Shown here one piece after another: positions 17,726 through 27,027 of a DNA stretch of 64,000 nucleotides. The DNA lies in the NCBI RefSeq assembly GCF_000502875.1, contig NZ_AYWX01000002.1, positions 752,579 through 816,578 on the forward strand, given 5' to 3'. The translations under genes and the position numbers were made by a program. Within the stretch, counting starts at the first letter, position 1; every line of letters starts with the position of its first letter. The stretch is from Mesorhizobium sp. L2C084A000. GTDB taxonomy: Bacteria; Pseudomonadota; Alphaproteobacteria; Rhizobiales; Rhizobiaceae. Under the pieces are notes generated by a model. The model was given only the letters and a program-made list of their open reading frames with translations, had not been told where the DNA came from and ran no database searches.

Positions 17726-18364
17726 ATGCCCAGCAAGACCGAAAAACTCCTGTCGCTCCTCAACGGCCAGCCGGTCATCCCGGTGCTGAAGATCTCTGAT
17801 GTCGCCAATGCCGTGCCGCTGGCGCGCGCGCTGGCGCGCGGCGGCCTGCCGGCAATCGAGATCACGCTGAGGACCGCCGATGCGCTGGAAGCGATCCGGC
17901 GGGTCGCTGGTGAAGTCGAGGACGCCATCGTCGGCGCCGGCACCATTCTCGATGCCAGGCAGTTCGAAGAGGCGGCTGCCGCGGGCTCGCGCTTCATCGT
18001 CAGCCCCGGCATCACCCGCGAGCTTCTGTCGGCAGCCGCCGGCAGCGATGTTCCGTTGCTGCCCGGCGCCATCACACCCGGCGAGATCATGGCCGCGCGG
18101 GAAGCCGGCTTGCGCTTCCTGAAATTCTTCCCGGCCGAGCAGTCGGGCGGCATCGCTTCGCTGAAGGCCTTCGCCTCACCGCTCGCCGATGTGAAATTCT
18201 GCCCGACCGGCGGCATCTCGGCCAAGAACGCGGCTGACTATCTAAGCCTGCCCAACGTGGTCTGCGTCGGCGGTTCCTGGGTGGCGCCCGACGACCTCGT
18301 CAAGGCCGGCAAGTGGGACGAGATCGAAGCCCTGGCGCGCGCGGCGAGCAAGCTTGCGAAATAA
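17726..18364 (+). CDS. eda: KDPG (2-keto-3-deoxy-6-phosphogluconate) aldolase
   Basis: Class I aldolase of the Entner-Doudoroff pathway, splitting KDPG to pyruvate and glyceraldehyde 3-phosphate (212 aa). Visible: general-acid Glu in IEITLRT, VGAGTILDARQ, the Schiff-base Lys in LKFFPAEQSGG and the phosphate-binding CPTGGI. Start ATG 17726 has GGAGAG upstream. The edd and zwf genes are not beside it. The 297 bases before it (17429-17725) show no gene; a near-repeat GCACCATGG/GTACCATAG lies around 17510-17535. Confidence 0.9.
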   Translation: MPSKTEKLLSLLNGQPVIPVLKISDVANAVPLARALARGGLPAIEITLRTADALEAIRRVAGEVEDAIVGAGTILDARQFEEAAAAGSRFIVSPGITRELLSAAAGSDVPLLPGAITPGEIMAAREAGLRFLKFFPAEQSGGIASLKAFASPLADVKFCPTGGISAKNAADYLSLPNVVCVGGSWVAPDDLVKAGKWDEIEALARAASKLAK

Positions 18365-18385
18365 GGCTTCGGCCACGGCACGAAA

Positions 18386-18416
18386 AAACCCGGCCGACTC
18401 GCGTCGACCGGGTTTG
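18386..18416. terminator. Terminator between eda and the small convergent gene
   Basis: AAACCCGG-C-CGAC and GTCG-A-CCGGGTTT pair around a TCGC loop with one internal mismatch. An A-run before it gives a T-run for the minus-strand gene as well. Confidence 0.65.
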
Positions 18417-18437
18417 CCAAATCGGCTCCGAACCGGA

Positions 18438-18629
18438 TCAGCTACAGACCCGAACCTTTTCAACCACCCTGTGGTGATGCTTCCAGCTTGTGACCACCTT
18501 GGTCCGGCAATGCTTCTTCATGTGCATACGGTCATGAGTCTTGACGACAATGGTCTCGGCCTGCGTAGGGGCGATGGCCGCCGAAGCGGTTGCCAATGCG
18601 ATGACCGATGCCAATAGGATGTTCTTCAT
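18438..18629 (-). CDS. Small secreted His/Lys-rich protein, unknown
   Basis: Protein of 63 aa with a clear signal peptide (cleavage after APTQA, residue 24). The mature part of about 40 residues is rich in Lys, His and Val, with two cysteines that could form a disulfide (CRTK ... VRVCS). GGGAGA stands before the ATG. Many rhizobia carry short exported proteins of this sort; I do not recognise a function. It is flanked by terminators on both sides. Confidence 0.7.
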   Translation of the reverse strand: MKNILLASVIALATASAAIAPTQAETIVVKTHDRMHMKKHCRTKVVTSWKHHHRVVEKVRVCS

Positions 18630-18748
18630 GGATCTCCCCGGGTTTGAACGAACCTACATTAACCCGGGGAATAGGCCGACCGTTCCGGCTTCACGAGAAG
18701 TTCAGCCGCGCGTGACCGTGCGGGCTGGCCCGGTTCGCTGAACAACAA

Positions 18749-18778
18749 AAAGCCGCGCTGGTTGCCCGGCGCGGCTTT
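18749..18778 (-). terminator. Terminator after the MepK-like gene
   Basis: Perfect 10-bp stem AAAGCCGCGC / GCGCGGCTTT with a 10-base loop. On the minus strand it ends in TTTGTTGTT, 17 bases past the stop at 18795. Confidence 0.8.
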
Positions 18779-18794
18779 GTCGATTGATTTGCCG

Positions 18795-20705
18795 TCACTT
18801 GGTCTGGAAGCGGGCCACCGACATGAACTTGACGGCGTTGCCGGTGAAGCGATTGGCATCGGCCACCTGGCTGCTCGGCTGGAAGCCGGCCGTGTAGACC
18901 TCGCTCGGCGGCGTGTGCACGATGCTGTAGGCGTAACCCGGCGCCGTCGTCGCGCTTGAAACGGTGGCGACATGCTCGCCGCTGGTCAGCGCCCAGCGGG
19001 CGGCCTGCGGTGCGGCTGCAACCACCATGGCCTTGGGGCCTGGCTTCAGGTCGCGGGCGGTGGCTCTCGATTCCTTGCGGGTCGTCTTGACGCCGGCGCC
19101 GATCGCGGCGGCCGGATCGGAACCGGCCGGACGGGCAACGACAGCATCGCGCGGCGATGCGGCGTTGGTGCCCGGATCGTTGAACGCCGAACGCGGCTCG
19201 GATCCGGACAAGGAAGCAAGCTGGTAATCGGCCGCACCGACCTGTGCATTGGCCTCGTCGAGCACGGCCTTGACCGCATCCGGCCTGGCCATCTCGGGCC
19301 GCGCCGTCGGCAGCACCGAGAACGCATCGGTCGCGGTCTTGCCTTGATCAGCCGTCTCGGCCAGCGCCATCAGCACATCCTTGCTGGGCGGCGCAGCCAG
19401 AGCGGCCGGCAGCGAATTGTCGGGACGCCATGTCGGCAACGGTATGTTGTTGACCGCGATCTGGGCCGGATTAGCCGAAGCCGTTGCATCGGCCAAGCCG
19501 AAAGGAACGCTCGCCGGCGCATGCGCGGTCGCCACGGCCTGCTCGGTGGTGGCTGTCGCCTCCGCCATCGCAAAAGGAACGTTCTCAGGCTGCTGAGCGC
19601 CGACATCGGCTTTCGGCCGCGGTGCGAAATCCGGCAGCGGAATGCTTCGGGCCGGCAATGCCGCGATGATCGTCTCCGGCGTGTCCTCTTCAGGCTCCGG
19701 AGCCTGCTGCTCGGTCACCTGCGGAATCTCGGCGCGCCGCGCATTCTCCGGCGCCACGATGGCGATACCCGGGAGGTTGTTGGTCTTGGCTGCTGCTGCC
19801 GGCTTCAGGTTTCTCGCCTTGGGCGGGGGGGCGGCCGAAGCGGTCTGGACATCGGCGCTGTCTTCGGCCTCGTCGTCGCCGCCGCCGAAGAATGCCGACA
19901 GGAACCCGCCTGACTTCTTGCCGCTGCCACCGGCGCTGGCCATCTCGATAGCCGGCGAGCCTGAACCCTTGCGCGCCTTGTAGGAGGCGAGCGCCTGCTC
20001 GAAGCCGGGCAGCGGCCTGCCGTCGCTCGGCACATGCAGCGTCTTGCCATTGGGGAACAGGCTGACCAGTTCCTGCCGGCTGATACCCGGCCAATGGCGC
20101 ACATTGCCGACATCCATGTGGACGAACGGCGAACCGGATGACGGATAGTAGCCGACGCCGCCGCCCTGCATCTTGAGACCGATGTTACGCAGCTTCTTCA
20201 GCGGCACGCCGGGGATGTAAAAATCCATCGCCTTGCCGAGCATGTGCTGGCTCTTCTCGGCGACGCCCCTGCTGCGGCCGCGCAGCATCGAGTTGGTCGA
20301 CGGCGAGCGATAGCCGCAGATGACCTGGATGTAGTCCGTGGCGCCGGCTTCCCGATACGCTTCCCAGACCAGATCCAGCAGGCGCGGATCCATCTTGGTC
20401 GGCTCGTTGCGACGCCAGTCGCGCAAAATGATGTTGATCTTCCTGAGACCCTCGGGAACGTAGCGGCCGTTGCGCTTGTAGACGATCTCGGCCTTCTCAT
20501 GGGTGTGGAGATGATACAGCTTCAGCGACCGTGTTTCGGCGCTAGCTCCGCTCGCAGCCGCGGCAACAAAACCAAAAGCGACAACCAACACTGCCAGCCA
20601 CTTCGGCCAGACGCTCAAATGATGGTGCCGCCTGTTTGTGTGTCGTTCGATTCTGTTCAAATCAAAAGGCCTTGCAGGCTGCCGTTTGTCCCCGGATTTG
20701 TCCAA
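18795..20705 (-). CDS. DUF882/YcbK-type murein endopeptidase (MepK-like) with long disordered tail
   Basis: Protein of about 636 aa. After a basic N-terminus there is an export signal (about 35-56, ending SGASAE), then the peptidase M15-like domain (60-215) with the zinc-ligand motifs HMLGKAMDF and FVHMDVG; this family cuts peptide cross-links in peptidoglycan. The remaining 400 residues are Ala/Pro-rich and low in complexity, with little conserved apart from the end. The start is uncertain: TTG 20705, or TTG 20618 behind GGCGG. A TTAACCAT motif (CtrA-like) lies 38 bases upstream of 20705. Confidence 0.8.
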   Translation of the reverse strand: MDKSGDKRQPARPFDLNRIERHTNRRHHHLSVWPKWLAVLVVAFGFVAAAASGASAETRSLKLYHLHTHEKAEIVYKRNGRYVPEGLRKINIILRDWRRNEPTKMDPRLLDLVWEAYREAGATDYIQVICGYRSPSTNSMLRGRSRGVAEKSQHMLGKAMDFYIPGVPLKKLRNIGLKMQGGGVGYYPSSGSPFVHMDVGNVRHWPGISRQELVSLFPNGKTLHVPSDGRPLPGFEQALASYKARKGSGSPAIEMASAGGSGKKSGGFLSAFFGGGDDEAEDSADVQTASAAPPPKARNLKPAAAAKTNNLPGIAIVAPENARRAEIPQVTEQQAPEPEEDTPETIIAALPARSIPLPDFAPRPKADVGAQQPENVPFAMAEATATTEQAVATAHAPASVPFGLADATASANPAQIAVNNIPLPTWRPDNSLPAALAAPPSKDVLMALAETADQGKTATDAFSVLPTARPEMARPDAVKAVLDEANAQVGAADYQLASLSGSEPRSAFNDPGTNAASPRDAVVARPAGSDPAAAIGAGVKTTRKESRATARDLKPGPKAMVVAAAPQAARWALTSGEHVATVSSATTAPGYAYSIVHTPPSEVYTAGFQPSSQVADANRFTGNAVKFMSVARFQTK

Positions 20706-21027
20706 ACGGATGTGGCATTAGCACACCCGAATATCGATCCTAATGGTTAATCATCGCTTATTGAAGCCGAAATGCGGTAACACCGTGGCGATATCCCGTC
20801 AAAAATTGTTCACAAGGTTTCTTGGTAAACCGCTGGTTTAGATCAGATTTCCGCCTTCGGCCCGAACACAATCTGTTACCGTTAGCCTTAATGCGTGAAC
20901 AGAGCTGTCCATGGGACAGCCACAATCCCGCTGAAACGGCGATACAGGGGCTGTTGTGGCATTGCAAGCTGGCGCCGGCCTTATGGCAAGGCCGGATTCC
21001 GGGCCGAAGCTCAGTCTGGCCTCGTCC
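20706..21027. other. Intergenic region, 322 bases
   Basis: No gene found. It carries the CtrA-like site at 20743-20750 and a hairpin CCGGCCTT/AAGGCCGG (20975-20995), which may mark the end of the response-regulator transcript although it lacks a T-run. Short open frames here are not credible. Confidence 0.6.
20743..20750 (-). promoter_or_regulatory. CtrA-like half site upstream of MepK-like gene
   Basis: TTAACCAT on the minus strand. Read on the plus strand it extends to TTAA-N7-TTAT (20747-20761), one base from the full CtrA consensus TTAA-N7-TTAA. Confidence 0.4.
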
Positions 21028-22563
21028 TTACGAGGCGAGTCGGTCGACGCGGCCTGTCTCCGGATCGATGCCGTGTTCCTTGAGCTTGCGATAGAGCGTC
21101 GAGCGGCCGATGCCGAGCCGGCGGGCGACTTCGCTCATCTGTCCGTTGTAGTGATCGATGGCAAGCTTGATCATCTCGAGTTCGACATCGGCCAGTGCCC
21201 GCACATTGCCGCGCTCGTCGAGCGCCCGCAACATGCCGAAGCGAGGCTGCAGCCTTGCCGGCGGATCGAACGCGATTGCTGGGCCGCCCTCGCCGGGCAA
21301 GGCTTCGTCATCGCGCTCCTGCAAAGACTGGGAGGGCGCCGGCGCATCGCCGTCCATATCCAGGTTGACGGTGCCTTCCACTTGCGCCCGTATCTGCGGG
21401 AAGTCCTCGGCGGAAAGCACATCGCCTTCGCAAAGCACCGAGGCCCTGAAGACGGCATTTTCGAGCTGCCGGATGTTTCCAGGCCAGTCATAGGCCTGCA
21501 GCACGGCGAGCGCTGCCGCCGAAATACCCTGCAGGCGACGGTGCGGGTCGGCCGGCGCCACCTTCTCCATGAAATGGGTGACCAGATAGGGGATGTCGTC
21601 GCGGCGGTCGCGCAGCGGCGGCACGAAGATCGGGTAGACGTTCAGCCGATAGAACAAATCCTCGCGGAACTTGCCGTCCTTGACCTGCTGCAGGAGGTTG
21701 CGGTGCGTGGCCGAAATCAGCCTTATGTCGACCCTGACGGTCGAGCGTCCGCCGACCGGGTCGACCTCGCCGTCCTGGACCGCGCGCAACAGCTTGACCT
21801 GCACGTCGAGCGGCAGGTCGCCGATCTCGTCGAGGAACAGTGTGCCCGAATGCGCTTCGACGAACTTGCCCGTGTGCTTGTCGGTGGCGCCGGTGAACGA
21901 GCCCTTCTCATGGCCGAACAGGATCGATTCGACCAGATTGTCGGGGATGGCGCCGCAATTGACCGTGACGAAGGGTTTCGAACGGCGGTCGCCACTGCCC
22001 TGGATGGCGCGCGCCACCAATTCCTTGCCGACGCCGGACTCGCCCTCGATCAGGATCGGGATGTTGGATGCCGCCGCTTTCTGGCCAAGGCGGATCACCC
22101 TGTCCATGGCCGGGCTGTGCGTGATCATGTCCTTGAAGGTCAGGAGGCCGCCGCGCCGGCGCGACGTGCGCTTGACCTCGCCCTCGACGGCCTCGACCTT
22201 GAGCGCATTGCCGATCGACGCCTGCAGCCTGTCGGGAGACGCCGGCTTGACGACGAAATCGAAGGCACCGTGACGCATCGCCGAAACCACGGTCTCGATG
22301 CCGCCCTGCGCGGTCTGCACGATGGCCGGCACGTGGATGTCGCGCTCGCGCATCGCCTTCAGCACGCCGATACCGTCGAGACCGGGCATGACCAGATCGA
22401 GGATGACCACCGACACCTCGCGGGCGCCGGGTCCATCGAGGATATCGAGAGCGGCCGCGCCGCCGTCGACGACGATTGCGCTGTAGCCGAACCGCGTCAC
22501 CGCCGCTTCGAGCAGCCGGCGTTGCACCGGATCGTCATCGACTATGAGTATGGAACCTGTCAT
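21028..22563 (-). CDS. NtrC-family sigma-54-dependent response regulator
   Basis: Regulator of 511 aa: receiver domain (residues 1-120, phospho-acceptor Asp56 in VVILDLVMPG), AAA+ domain (about 150-380) with Walker A GESGVGKE, the sigma-54 contact loop as GSFTGA (Ser for the usual Ala), Walker B GTLFLDEIGD, and a C-terminal Fis-type helix-turn-helix (SEVARRLGIGRSTLYRKL). No histidine kinase gene is adjacent, so its partner and target genes are unknown. The GSFTGA variant is tolerated in active members. It is divergent from pepF across 154 bases. Confidence 0.9.
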   Translation of the reverse strand: MTGSILIVDDDPVQRRLLEAAVTRFGYSAIVVDGGAAALDILDGPGAREVSVVILDLVMPGLDGIGVLKAMRERDIHVPAIVQTAQGGIETVVSAMRHGAFDFVVKPASPDRLQASIGNALKVEAVEGEVKRTSRRRGGLLTFKDMITHSPAMDRVIRLGQKAAASNIPILIEGESGVGKELVARAIQGSGDRRSKPFVTVNCGAIPDNLVESILFGHEKGSFTGATDKHTGKFVEAHSGTLFLDEIGDLPLDVQVKLLRAVQDGEVDPVGGRSTVRVDIRLISATHRNLLQQVKDGKFREDLFYRLNVYPIFVPPLRDRRDDIPYLVTHFMEKVAPADPHRRLQGISAAALAVLQAYDWPGNIRQLENAVFRASVLCEGDVLSAEDFPQIRAQVEGTVNLDMDGDAPAPSQSLQERDDEALPGEGGPAIAFDPPARLQPRFGMLRALDERGNVRALADVELEMIKLAIDHYNGQMSEVARRLGIGRSTLYRKLKEHGIDPETGRVDRLAS

Positions 22564-22717
22564 GACTGGTATGACTGCCCGCCCGAGGAATTCTGCCCTG
22601 TGGACCATCTTGGCACAGGGTTCTAAATAAGGTTTCAAAAAACCCGGTGAATGAATTCCTTAGGATTTGACCGGCTTCTCGTTTCCCCTCGAACCTTGGC
22701 CACGGAAGGTGTCGGCA

Positions 22718-24571
22718 ATGCATAAGGATTCTGGGCACATGGTTTCCGCACGGCGGCTGACGGCGCCGGCGTCCGGTCAGGGCGCGGCCGAGCTGGGCGA
22801 CCTGCCGGAATGGAACCTTGCCGACCTCTATGCCGGCATGGACGCGCCAGAACTGAAGCGCGACATCGCCAGGGCCGCGACTGATGCGACCAGCTTCGAG
22901 AACCGCTGGAAGGGCACACTGGCCGCCGAGGCCGAGCGCGGCAGCGCCGGCAGGCTGGGCGAGGCGCTTGTCGCCTACGAGGCGCTGGAGGAACTGATCG
23001 GCCGCATCGTCTCCTATGCGGGACTGGTTTATGCCGGAAACACCGCTGATCCCCAGCGCGCCAAGCTCTATGGCGACGTCCAGGAGAAGATGACCGACGC
23101 CAGCGCGCACCTTCTGTTCTTCGCGCTCGAACTCAACCTGATAGACGATGCGTCGATCGAAGGCGCGCTCGCCGGCGACCCCGCCTTCGGTCACTACCGG
23201 CCATGGGTGCTCGATCTGCGCAAGGACAAGCCTTACCAGCTCGAGGACCGCGTCGAGCAGCTCTTCCACGAAAAGTCGATCACTGGGCGCGGCGCCTGGA
23301 ACCGCCTGTTCGACGAGACGATGACCGACCTTCGCTTCGACATCGACGGCGAGGACCTGACGCTGGAGCCGGCGCTGAACCGCTTGCAGGATGCCGACGG
23401 CGAGGTGCGCCGCCGGGCGTCCGAGGCGCTGGCCACGACCTTCCGCAAAAATTTGCGCACCTTCACGCTGATCACCAACACGCTGGCCAAGGACAAGGAA
23501 ATATCCGACCGCTGGCGCGGCTTCGAGGACATCGCCGATTCACGCCATCTCGCAAACCGCGTCGAGCGCAGCGTGGTGGACGCCCTTGCTTCCGCCGTTC
23601 GCGATGCCTATCCGCGCCTGTCGCACCGCTATTACGCGATGAAGGCGCGCTGGCTGGGCATGGAGGTGATGAACCACTGGGACCGCAACGCGCCGTTGCC
23701 GGATACGCCCCAGGCGATCATCGGCTGGGACGAGGCCAGGAACACGGTGCTGTCCGCCTATCAGCGCTTTTCGCCCGACATGGCCGAGATCGCACGAACC
23801 TTCTTCGACCGCAACTGGATCGACGCGCCGGTGCGGCCCGGCAAGTCGCCTGGCGCCTTCGCGCATCCGACCGTGCCGTCGGCGCATCCCTATGTCCTGC
23901 TCAACTACATGGGCAAGCCGCGCGATGTGATGACGCTGGCGCACGAGCTTGGCCATGGGGTGCATCAGGTGCTGGCCGGCGGCCAGGGCGCACTGATGGC
24001 CTCGACGCCGCTGACGCTGGCCGAGACGGCATCGGTCTTCGGCGAGATGCTGACCTTCCGCTCGCTGCTCGACCAGACCACCGACCGGCGCGAGCGAAAG
24101 GCCATGCTCGCCCAGAAGGTCGAGGACATGATCAACACGGTCGTACGCCAGATCGCCTTCTATGAATTCGAGCGCAAGGTGCATGCCGAACGCAAGAACG
24201 GCGAACTGACCTCCGACAGGCTCGGTCAGTTCTGGCTCGAAGTGCAGGCCGAAAGTCTGGGTCCCGCTATCAAACTGCGCGAAGGCTACGAGGTGTTCTG
24301 GACCTACATCCCGCACTTCATCCATTCGCCCTTTTATGTCTATGCCTATGCTTTCGGGGACTGCCTGGTGAACTCGCTCTACGCCGTCTACCAGAACGCC
24401 GAGCGCGGCTTTCAGGACAAGTATTTCGAAATGCTGCGCGCGGGCGGCACCAAGCATCATTCCGAGCTTCTGGCACCCTTCGGGCTCGACGCAACCGATC
24501 CCGCCTTCTGGCAGATCGGACTTGGCGTCATCAGCGGCCTGATCGACGAGCTGGAAGCGCTCGACGCTTGA
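22718..24571 (+). CDS. pepF: M3-family oligoendopeptidase F
   Basis: Zinc metallopeptidase of 617 aa that cleaves short peptides in the cytoplasm. The HEXXH zinc motif is in LAHELGHGVHQ (about residue 410), with the third ligand Glu in LAETASVFGEML. An N-terminal helical domain precedes it (about 100-190). ATG 22718 is used, with GGAAGG 8 bases upstream. Confidence 0.9.
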   Translation: MHKDSGHMVSARRLTAPASGQGAAELGDLPEWNLADLYAGMDAPELKRDIARAATDATSFENRWKGTLAAEAERGSAGRLGEALVAYEALEELIGRIVSYAGLVYAGNTADPQRAKLYGDVQEKMTDASAHLLFFALELNLIDDASIEGALAGDPAFGHYRPWVLDLRKDKPYQLEDRVEQLFHEKSITGRGAWNRLFDETMTDLRFDIDGEDLTLEPALNRLQDADGEVRRRASEALATTFRKNLRTFTLITNTLAKDKEISDRWRGFEDIADSRHLANRVERSVVDALASAVRDAYPRLSHRYYAMKARWLGMEVMNHWDRNAPLPDTPQAIIGWDEARNTVLSAYQRFSPDMAEIARTFFDRNWIDAPVRPGKSPGAFAHPTVPSAHPYVLLNYMGKPRDVMTLAHELGHGVHQVLAGGQGALMASTPLTLAETASVFGEMLTFRSLLDQTTDRRERKAMLAQKVEDMINTVVRQIAFYEFERKVHAERKNGELTSDRLGQFWLEVQAESLGPAIKLREGYEVFWTYIPHFIHSPFYVYAYAFGDCLVNSLYAVYQNAERGFQDKYFEMLRAGGTKHHSELLAPFGLDATDPAFWQIGLGVISGLIDELEALDA

Positions 24572-24932
24572 AACGCGTCCCTCAGGCATCGCTCTAACAG
24601 TTTAGCCGGAATGCATGTTGGGACAGCTCTACTATCACCCTAAATATCTGTTCTTGAAGTACTCTCCACCGAAGTTTTCCGATAGCTTTCCACAAGCTCT
24701 ATGATAGCCTTCGCTCCAAGCTCAGCCGGAGCGCATGCGGATCGGCGAGGAGAAATCTCAGCCGGCCGTGGCGCTCAGGCGAACGCGACAACGGCCGTTG
24801 GCCATGGGCAAGCAAAGCCGATCGCCGCAGCTCGAACCGAAGCCGGCTGTTCTGCTTACCGCGGAACCACCAAGAGTAGTCCTTCGCCGAAGGTCATGAC
24901 CCACGGCAGACGGATCTGACTGGAGAGAGACA
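24572..24932. other. Intergenic region, 361 bases
   Basis: No gene, repeat or clear terminator seen. The first 150 bases are AT-richer than the surroundings and probably hold the promoter of the 24933 gene, but I could not single out a convincing pair of boxes. Confidence 0.5.
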
Positions 24933-25700
24933 ATGGGCACTTTTTTCTACGTGGTCCTGGCGTTCCTGATAGGCGTGTTGGTCGGTTGGTTCCTTTGGGG
25001 GCGCCTGCGCGGTGAACTCGACAGCTTGCGCGGCGACCTCGACCGTACACGCAGCGAACGCGACAGGCTGCGCACCGACAGCGACCGCCTGACCGGCGAA
25101 CTCGATGCATGCGGCAAGACCCGCGCCGACCTCGAGCGCCGGCTGCGCGACGCGCCGGCCGCACCTGCCGCCGGAAGCAGCGCGGCAAAGCCGGCAAGCC
25201 AGGCGCCGGCGGCCCTGATGTCGACCCCCGCGCCGGCCAAATCCGCCGCCACAAAGCCCGCGCCGGCTAAACCGGCCGCCGCTGCGAAAGCGGTCTCTGC
25301 CAAGCCGGTCTCTGCCAAGGCGGTCTCTGCCAAGCCGGCGGCGAAACCCGCCGTCACCAAAACCTCGGCTCCAGCCAAATCCGCAACGAGCAAGCCTGCA
25401 ACAGCCAAACCAGCAGCCAAGCCAGCAGCCGGTCCAGCATCCGGCAAGCCCGACAATCTGCGCCGGCTGATCGGTATCGGTCCGGTCAACGAGAAGCTGC
25501 TCAAGGCGCAAGGCGTCACCAACTTCGCCCAGATCGCGTCCTGGACCGCGGCCGATATCAAACGGATCGAGGACGTCATGAATTTCGACGGCCGCATCGC
25601 GCGCGAACGCTGGATCGAGCAGGCCAAGCTGCTCGCCGCCGGCAACGAGAAGGAATTCGCCAAGCAGTTTCCAACAGCCGGAACCACCGGCAACAGCTGA
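24933..25700 (+). CDS. Membrane-anchored protein with AKP-rich linker and helix-hairpin-helix domain
   Basis: Protein of 255 aa: one N-terminal membrane helix (residues 3-24), a short coiled coil (25-70), a low-complexity Ala/Lys/Pro linker with KPVSAKAVSA-type repeats (75-165), and a C-terminal helix-hairpin-helix-like module (170-240) with LIGIGPVNEKLL and FAQIASWTAADIKRI. The same module is found appended to rhizobial ribosomal L21 and NuoE proteins. The function is not known; nucleic-acid or protein binding at the membrane is possible. Followed by a strong terminator. Confidence 0.75.
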   Translation: MGTFFYVVLAFLIGVLVGWFLWGRLRGELDSLRGDLDRTRSERDRLRTDSDRLTGELDACGKTRADLERRLRDAPAAPAAGSSAAKPASQAPAALMSTPAPAKSAATKPAPAKPAAAAKAVSAKPVSAKAVSAKPAAKPAVTKTSAPAKSATSKPATAKPAAKPAAGPASGKPDNLRRLIGIGPVNEKLLKAQGVTNFAQIASWTAADIKRIEDVMNFDGRIARERWIEQAKLLAAGNEKEFAKQFPTAGTTGNS

Positions 25701-25728
25701 TCGCTGGCGAATATTGAAGATTGCAAGC

Positions 25729-25756
25729 GGCGGCGCCATATCGGCGCCGCCGTTTG
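25729..25756 (+). terminator. Rho-independent terminator
   Basis: Perfect 9-bp stem GGCGGCGCC / GGCGCCGCC with loop ATATC, then GTTTGC. Confidence 0.75.
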
Positions 25757-25881
25757 CTCTTGGTTCCTGAGTTGGCCCTAAGGTCGGCTTTAAGAGGCAG
25801 CGTGCCGTTCCCTCGATTGCGCGCGGGCGGCACCCCATATAGAGCGGTTGATGGCTTCATTGACCGCAGCATTCGGTGCCC

Positions 25882-27027
25882 ATGTCCCTGCCCGCCGCAA
25901 TTTTTCGCAATGACAAAAGCGCGCGCCAGCTCGTTTTCGACCGGCCGGCCGATATCATCGTGGCGCACGAAGCAGGGGATTTCGGGCCGGCTCTGGAAGC
26001 AGCACAAGCCGCGCATGATGCAGGCAAATGGCTTGCCGGCTATTTCTCGTATGAGGCGGGCTACCTGCTCGAACCCAAGCTCGTTCCCCTGCTGCCTAAC
26101 GGACGCCGCTCCCCACTCGTGTGCCTTGGGGTTTTCGATGCCCCGGTCGAAGAGGCGGTGCCGCCGCGCAACACCACGGCGACCAACGGCCCGATCTTCG
26201 ACGCCCGTGCGACGTGGTCGCCCGAGGATTATGAAAAACGCTTCTCGCGGCTGCACCAGCACATCCGGCAAGGTGATTGCTACCAGGGCAATTTGACCTT
26301 TCCCGTGCATGCGCAGTGGTCGGGCGAGCCGCTGGCCGCCTTCAATGCATTGACTGAACGTCAGCCGGTGAAATACGGCGCGCTGATCGCGCTCGGTGAA
26401 CCCATCGTGCTGTCGCGCTCGCCTGAACTGTTCTTCGAGATCGACGCCGAGGGCATGATCGAGACGCATCCGATGAAGGGAACGGCGCCGCGCGGCGCCA
26501 CCAAAGCCGAGGACGAACGGCAGAAGATCTTCCTGCGCAATGACGAGAAGAACCAGGCCGAAAACCGGATGATCGTCGATCTCCTGCGCAACGATATCTC
26601 GCTGATCAGCGAGGTGGGCACGCTGGACGTGCCGGCGCTGTTCCGCATCGAGACCTACCCGACCGTGCACCAGATGGTAAGCGACGTCAGGGCCAGACTG
26701 CTGCCGGGTCTCTCTATCCGCCAGATCTTCGCGGCGCTGTTTCCTTGCGGTTCGATTACCGGCGCGCCTAAGATCCGTGCCATGGAGATCCTGCGCGATC
26801 TGGAAGGCACGCCCCGCGATGCCTATTGCGGCGCCATAGGCTGGATCGCGCCCGGCGGCCCGATGCGCTTTTCCGTGGCGATCCGCACCATCTCGCTCTT
26901 TTCGGGCGGCGAGGCCGTCTACAATGTCGGAGGCGGCGTCGTCTTCGATTCGACGGCGCAGGAGGAGTATCAGGAGTGTCTGCTGAAAGCGCGCTTCGCG
27001 ACGGGAACACCGCCGACTTTCAGTTGA
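25882..27027 (+). CDS. pabB: Aminodeoxychorismate synthase component I
   Basis: Makes 4-amino-4-deoxychorismate from chorismate for folate synthesis (381 aa). The chorismate-binding domain fills the last 260 residues, with HPMKGTAPRG, RMIVDLLRND, FPCGSITGAPKIRAMEI and GAIGWI. The N-terminal part is short compared with the TrpE-like domain of E. coli PabB, as in other rhizobia. ATG 25882 is preferred to GTG 25876. The next gene starts 52 bases before its stop, giving the bipartite arrangement that is a fused protein in some bacteria. Confidence 0.92.
   Translation: MSLPAAIFRNDKSARQLVFDRPADIIVAHEAGDFGPALEAAQAAHDAGKWLAGYFSYEAGYLLEPKLVPLLPNGRRSPLVCLGVFDAPVEEAVPPRNTTATNGPIFDARATWSPEDYEKRFSRLHQHIRQGDCYQGNLTFPVHAQWSGEPLAAFNALTERQPVKYGALIALGEPIVLSRSPELFFEIDAEGMIETHPMKGTAPRGATKAEDERQKIFLRNDEKNQAENRMIVDLLRNDISLISEVGTLDVPALFRIETYPTVHQMVSDVRARLLPGLSIRQIFAALFPCGSITGAPKIRAMEILRDLEGTPRDAYCGAIGWIAPGGPMRFSVAIRTISLFSGGEAVYNVGGGVVFDSTAQEEYQECLLKARFATGTPPTFS

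Noticed and set aside
20956..22626. 556-codon plus-strand frame across the response regulator
   Set aside because: Antisense to a clear NtrC-family gene, without motifs or ribosome-binding site.
25305..25435. Possible tandem-repeat array or CRISPR-like repeat
   Set aside because: The repeats encode a low-complexity AKP linker in frame; spacing is irregular and there are no unique spacers.
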